DNA of 8,977 nt from an uncultured Odoribacter sp. (GTDB taxonomy: Bacteria; Bacteroidota; Bacteroidia; Bacteroidales; Marinifilaceae). The stretch is taken from NCBI GenBank assembly GCA_905193145.1, contig CAJJNP010000143.1, forward strand, positions 1-8,977, given 5' to 3'. Shown here piece after piece: positions 6,740 through 8,977 of the stretch (position 1 is the first letter of the stretch; the number at the start of each line of letters is the position of its first letter). The notes below the pieces were generated by a model. That model was not told the DNA's origin. It saw nothing but the letters and a program-made list of their open reading frames with translations, and did no database searches. Position numbers and translations under genes: made by a program.

Positions 6740-7954
6740 ATGGGAATAATAGTTAGACAGCATTATCTGAGTAAAGTGGAGAAATATCTTGGTAAAGACA
6801 TGATTATTGTTTTGACCGGACAGAGGCGTGTTGGTAAAAGTTATATGCTGAAGATGATTCGTGATATCAAAGCAAAGGATAAGAATAACAATGTCATCTA
6901 TGTAGATAAGGAAAAGAAGGGTTTTGATCACATTAAGACCTATCAGGATTTGAATGCTTATATTGATGCCCATTATCAAACGGGCAAGATGAATTATATT
7001 CTCATTGATGAAGTACAAGAAATTGAAGACTTTGAGCGTAGCGTAAGAAGTTATAGAACGGAACCTGATGCTGAAGTAATCGTTACCGGAAGTAATGCCA
7101 AAATGTTGAATAAGGAACTCAGTACGATTATTGGCGGAAGATATAAAGAGATTCATGTACAGTCTTTGAGCTATAAAGAATTTCTGCAGTTTCATAATTT
7201 TCAAGACGGAGACGATGCATTGGCTAAGTATATCCAGTTTGGTGGCCTTCCCGGACTGGTTAAGATGGGATTGAATGAGGATGATGCGATGGAGTATCAA
7301 AAGGATGTGTTGAACACTGTTCTATTAAAGGATGTAATCTCAAGAAACAATATCCGCAATGTACCATTCATGGAAAAACTGACAAGTTTTATAGCAGACA
7401 ACATAGGTAAGATTATTTCAGCTTCGAGCATATCCAAGTTTATGAAGTCTCAAGGAACATCTGTTTCTCCTGATACCGTCATCGATTATACACAATATTT
7501 GGAAGATGCATATATTATTAATAGGGTGAATAGGTATGACATTCACGGTAAACGCATTTTTGAGAGTAATGACAAATTTTATTTTGAGGATCATGGGCTG
7601 AGAAACGCCCAGGCAGAGGGCACTCGTGAAGGCGATATAGAAAAGATTATTGAAAATATCATCTATCAGCATCTGATGGGCTTGGGTTACAAGGTCAATG
7701 TCGGACAACTACAAGCAGGTGAAATTGATTTTGTTTGTACAAAGAAAGCAGGTGCTAAACGGATCTATATTCAGGCTTCATATATCATTGCAAATGACGA
7801 AACCAGAGAGCGAGAATTTGGAAATCTTCGTAATATAAAAGATAATTATCCAAAATATGTAATTTCAATGACTCCAGGGGTTATACGTAATGATGATAAT
7901 GGTATTACACATCTGCATTTGAGAAATTTCTTAATGGCTGATAATCTGGACTAA
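6740..7954 (+). CDS. AAA+ ATPase with DUF4143 C-terminal domain
   Basis: This 404-residue protein belongs to the AAA_14/DUF4143 ATPases, which are widespread in Bacteroidales and have no settled function. The Walker A motif is G27-QRRVGKS34, Walker B is YILIDEVQ (D90-E91), a sensor-like VIVTGSN lies at about 113-119, and GGLPGL at 168-173 is typical of the family. DUF4143 follows, with DVISRNNIRN, a winged-helix-like middle part and a C-terminal GE328ID330F...YIQ345ASY, which looks like a degenerate PD-(D/E)XK nuclease-type core. The frame also allows TTG at 6713 and ATG at 6719, but the TTG lies inside the -7 box and the ATG precedes the expected transcription start, so ATG 6740 (MGIIVRQHYL) is chosen. 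It is monocistronic between two terminators and there is no signal peptide, so it is cytoplasmic. Confidence 0.9.
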   Translation: MGIIVRQHYLSKVEKYLGKDMIIVLTGQRRVGKSYMLKMIRDIKAKDKNNNVIYVDKEKKGFDHIKTYQDLNAYIDAHYQTGKMNYILIDEVQEIEDFERSVRSYRTEPDAEVIVTGSNAKMLNKELSTIIGGRYKEIHVQSLSYKEFLQFHNFQDGDDALAKYIQFGGLPGLVKMGLNEDDAMEYQKDVLNTVLLKDVISRNNIRNVPFMEKLTSFIADNIGKIISASSISKFMKSQGTSVSPDTVIDYTQYLEDAYIINRVNRYDIHGKRIFESNDKFYFEDHGLRNAQAEGTREGDIEKIIENIIYQHLMGLGYKVNVGQLQAGEIDFVCTKKAGAKRIYIQASYIIANDETREREFGNLRNIKDNYPKYVISMTPGVIRNDDNGITHLHLRNFLMADNLD

Positions 7955-8004
7955 TTGACAGTGCGGGAGCGGATGGATATTCTGGAGCAATGCTAATTAA
8001 AATA

Positions 8005-8034
8005 AAAAAGGAAGTCGTGATTGACTTCCTTTTT
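8005..8034. terminator. Bidirectional terminator shared by the ATPase gene and tRNA-Val
   Basis: Arms AAAAAGGAAGTC (8005-8016) and GACTTCCTTTTT (8023-8034) pair perfectly over 12 bp around the loop GTGATT. The A-run on one side and T-run on the other give a U-tail in both directions. It lies 50 nt past the ATPase stop codon and starts 4 nt beyond the 3' end of the minus-strand tRNA-Val, so it can end both convergent transcripts. Confidence 0.88.
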
Positions 8035-8038
8035 AGGG

Positions 8039-8113
8039 TGGGTCCTGAGGGATTCGAACCCCCGACCCTCTGGGTGTAAACCAGATGCTCTGAACCAACT
8101 GAGCTAAGAACCC
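8039..8113 (-). tRNA. tRNA-Val (anticodon UAC)
   Basis: The minus strand folds into a complete 75-nt cloverleaf. The acceptor stem GGGTTCT/AGGACCC has one G-U pair, the D arm is GCTC-AGTTGGTTCA-GAGC, the anticodon arm is TCTGG-TTTACAC-CCAGA with UAC at positions 34-36, the variable loop is GGGTC, and the T arm is GGGGG-TTCGAAT-CCCTC. The discriminator base is A. CCA is not encoded (CCC follows), as is common in Bacteroidetes. It is a lone gene with its own promoter and terminator. Confidence 0.97.
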
Positions 8114-8137
8114 GTGCTATCTTGTCGATTGCGGATG

Positions 8138-8167
8138 CAAATGTATGGCATTTTTTGTAATCTGCAA
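8138..8167 (-). promoter_or_regulatory. Promoter of tRNA-Val
   Basis: On the minus strand TTG (8167-8165), a 19-nt spacer and TACATTTG (8145-8138) match the Bacteroides -33/-7 consensus exactly. The -7 box ends 24 nt before the mature tRNA 5' end, giving a short leader to be removed by RNase P. Confidence 0.85.
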
Positions 8168-8300
8168 AATATTTTGAAGAAAAAAATTGATGTAAGAGCA
8201 AATTTGTTTTGATGTGATTGTTATGTGCATGTTTTTCAATGCATTGTGTAATAAAGAGTGGTGGCAAGTAATAGTTTAATTATAATTAACACTTTGACTG

Positions 8301-8330
8301 TTGTATGTATTAAAAAAGTCAGTACCTTTG
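8301..8330 (+). promoter_or_regulatory. Consensus promoter of a small RNA gene
   Basis: TTG (8301-8303), a 19-nt spacer and TACCTTTG (8323-8330) match the Bacteroides -33/-7 consensus exactly. Transcription should start near 8336-8339. No open reading frame of any length follows before the terminator at 8398, which points to a noncoding product or a leader. Confidence 0.8.
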
Positions 8331-8336
8331 CACCGT

Positions 8337-8428
8337 CTTTAAAAAAGATTGTTTTTCATAAGTTTGTATGGTTTAGGTTAGTAGTTAGTAAATGATTAAG
8401 GGTCGAGAAATCGACCCTTTCATTTTTT
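8337..8428 (+). ncRNA. Candidate small noncoding RNA of about 90 nt
   Basis: The transcript is bounded by a consensus promoter (8301-8330) and an intrinsic terminator (8398-8428). The 5' part contains AAAAAGATTGTTTTT, able to form a small hairpin; the middle is U- and A-rich and looks unpaired, with the tandem repeat GTTAGTA-GTTAGTA at 8377-8390; the 3' part is the GAAA-loop hairpin. The layout (single-stranded middle, 3' terminator) is that of a trans-acting sRNA. It ends just before the folB promoter, so it could alternatively be an attenuated folB leader, but folB has its own -7 box after the terminator. I do not recognise a known RNA family. The 5' end is estimated from the promoter. Confidence 0.6.
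8398..8428 (+). terminator. Intrinsic terminator of the small RNA
   Basis: Arms AAGGGTCGA (8398-8406) and TCGACCCTT (8411-8419) pair perfectly around the tetraloop GAAA and are followed by TCATTTTTT. It stands 43 nt before the folB start codon and immediately before the folB -7 box, separating the two transcripts. Confidence 0.88.
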
Positions 8429-8432
8429 ATTT

Positions 8433-8440
8433 TATCTTTG
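8433..8440 (+). promoter_or_regulatory. -7 promoter box of folB
   Basis: TATCTTTG matches TAnnTTTG exactly and lies 30 nt before the folB ATG. The predicted transcription start is near 8446-8448. A -33 TTG is not seen at the usual distance; that stretch is the right arm of the small RNA terminator. The TTG at 8438, which would extend the reading frame by 11 codons, is part of this box. Confidence 0.65.
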
Positions 8441-8470
8441 TGCCAGTCAATTTTTAATGTTTTTCTTGTT

Positions 8471-8824
8471 ATGACTGGAATTATAGAAATCGAAGGAATG
8501 GAGTTTTTTGCTTACCATGGTTGTTTTGAAGCAGAACAGGTGGTCGGTAATAAGTTTGTTGTGTATGCTTGCTTGCATTATGAGTGTGATTGTCCTGCTG
8601 CGTCGGATAATATTGCTGATGCTTTAAGCTACCAGACGGCTTATGAAGTAATCGCAAAGGAAATGATGGTGCGTTCGCATCTGTTGGAGCATGTTGGAAT
8701 GCGGATGTTGGATGCTTTGTATGCCTCTTTCCCGCAATTGACTTATGCTAAGGTAAAAATTTCTAAGATGAATCCGCCTTTGGGTGGGCAGATAAAGTGT
8801 ACAAGTGTCACTTTGGAAAAATAA
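8471..8824 (+). CDS. folB: Dihydroneopterin aldolase
   Basis: FolB cleaves 7,8-dihydroneopterin to 6-hydroxymethyl-7,8-dihydropterin and glycolaldehyde in folate synthesis; it acts in the cytoplasm as a homo-oligomer. The 118-residue product is of normal family length. It begins MTGIIEIEGMEFFAYHGCF and carries the conserved Y15-H-G with E22, the SYQTAYEVI segment that lines the pterin site, LLE73HVG and the catalytic-lysine motif K-ISK99-M. The frame is open to a TTG at 8438, but that lies in the -7 promoter box, so ATG 8471 is the start. It is transcribed alone; tRNA-Cys follows 62 nt later with its own promoter. I see no terminator between them, so some read-through is possible. Confidence 0.95.
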   Translation: MTGIIEIEGMEFFAYHGCFEAEQVVGNKFVVYACLHYECDCPAASDNIADALSYQTAYEVIAKEMMVRSHLLEHVGMRMLDALYASFPQLTYAKVKISKMNPPLGGQIKCTSVTLEK

Positions 8825-8837
8825 TTTGCAGATTGTT

Positions 8838-8867
8838 TTGGAAGTTAATAAAATTGTCATATCTTTG
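8838..8867 (+). promoter_or_regulatory. Promoter of tRNA-Cys
   Basis: TTG (8838-8840), a 19-nt spacer and TATCTTTG (8860-8867) match the Bacteroides -33/-7 consensus exactly. The -7 box ends 19 nt before the tRNA 5' end. Confidence 0.85.
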
Positions 8868-8886
8868 CAACGCAATTCAGCAGAAC

Positions 8887-8957
8887 GGTCGGTTGGCCGA
8901 AGGGTTAGGCAACGGTCTGCAAAACCGTCTAAAGCAGTTCGACTCTGCTACCGACCT
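8887..8957 (+). tRNA. tRNA-Cys (anticodon GCA)
   Basis: A complete 71-nt cloverleaf. The acceptor stem is GGTCGGT/ACCGACC, the D arm is GCC-GAAGGGTTA-GGC, the anticodon arm is ACGGT-CTGCAAA-ACCGT with GCA at 34-36, the variable loop is CTAA, and the T arm is AGCAG-TTCGACT-CTGCT. The discriminator is U, the normal identity base for cysteine tRNA. CCA is not encoded (CAG follows). The remaining 20 nt to the window edge show nothing recognisable. Confidence 0.96.
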
Positions 8958-8977
8958 CAGAAATCAGTCACTTTCAG

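Larger units (their letters stand above)
8114..8470. other. Intergenic region between tRNA-Val and folB
   Basis: This 357-nt stretch holds the tRNA-Val promoter (minus), an AT-rich part at about 8170-8295 in which I see nothing, the small RNA with promoter and terminator (plus), and the folB -7 box. No protein-coding gene is supported here. Confidence 0.6.

Noticed and set aside
7955..8038. A possible tRNA-Val integration site (attachment site) next to the ATPase gene
   Set aside because: No integrase, no duplicated tRNA 3' end and no other mobile-element sign is visible in the window.
7905..8267. A 120-codon minus-strand frame across tRNA-Val
   Set aside because: It translates the tRNA itself (the familiar GSEHLVYTQRVGGSNPSGPT artefact), plus the end of the ATPase gene and the tRNA promoter.
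8392..8457. A 21-codon plus-strand frame starting MIKGREIDPF
   Set aside because: It reads through the terminator hairpin and the folB promoter and has no ribosome-binding context; a chance frame.

Overview
This AT-rich window is bacterial and most likely comes from Bacteroides or a close Bacteroidales relative. The evidence is a SusD/RagB protein, lipoproteins with acidic residues right after the lipobox cysteine, fimbrillin-family proteins, a TlpA-type thioredoxin typical of the phylum, tRNAs without encoded CCA, and promoters of the Bacteroides type (-33 TTG, -7 TAnnTTTG) instead of -35/-10 boxes.

Positions 1-6410 hold the end of one tight plus-strand operon. It contains a SusD-like outer-membrane lipoprotein (5' end outside the window; a SusC/RagA partner is expected upstream), an M43/pappalysin-like lipoprotein whose zinc site has been lost, a periplasmic TlpA-like thioredoxin protein, and two fimbrillin-family lipoproteins, the second with an extra C-terminal domain. 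Gaps between genes are only 26, 23, 17 and 9 nt, and a strong hairpin terminator closes the unit. All products are exported or predicted to be. My reading is a cell-surface capture/import or adhesion system around a SusCD pair, with the dead protease possibly kept as a binding protein. That role is inference.

Positions 6411-8034 hold one gene for an AAA+ ATPase with a DUF4143 C-terminus. It stands alone between terminators, and a perfect 22-bp palindrome lies just upstream of its -7 box, overlapping the -33 region. The -7 box overlaps the longest possible start codon, so translation most likely begins at 6740.

Positions 8035-8977 hold core genes: tRNA-Val(UAC) on the minus strand, sharing a bidirectional terminator with the ATPase gene; an apparent ~90-nt small RNA gene with a consensus promoter and its own GAAA-loop terminator; folB (dihydroneopterin aldolase); and tRNA-Cys(GCA). 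The two tRNAs and the small RNA each have a TTG-N19-TAnnTTTG promoter.

The items most worth a second look are the pseudo-metalloprotease inside the SusD/fimbrillin operon, the unassigned small RNA before folB, and the palindromic operator-like site of the ATPase gene.
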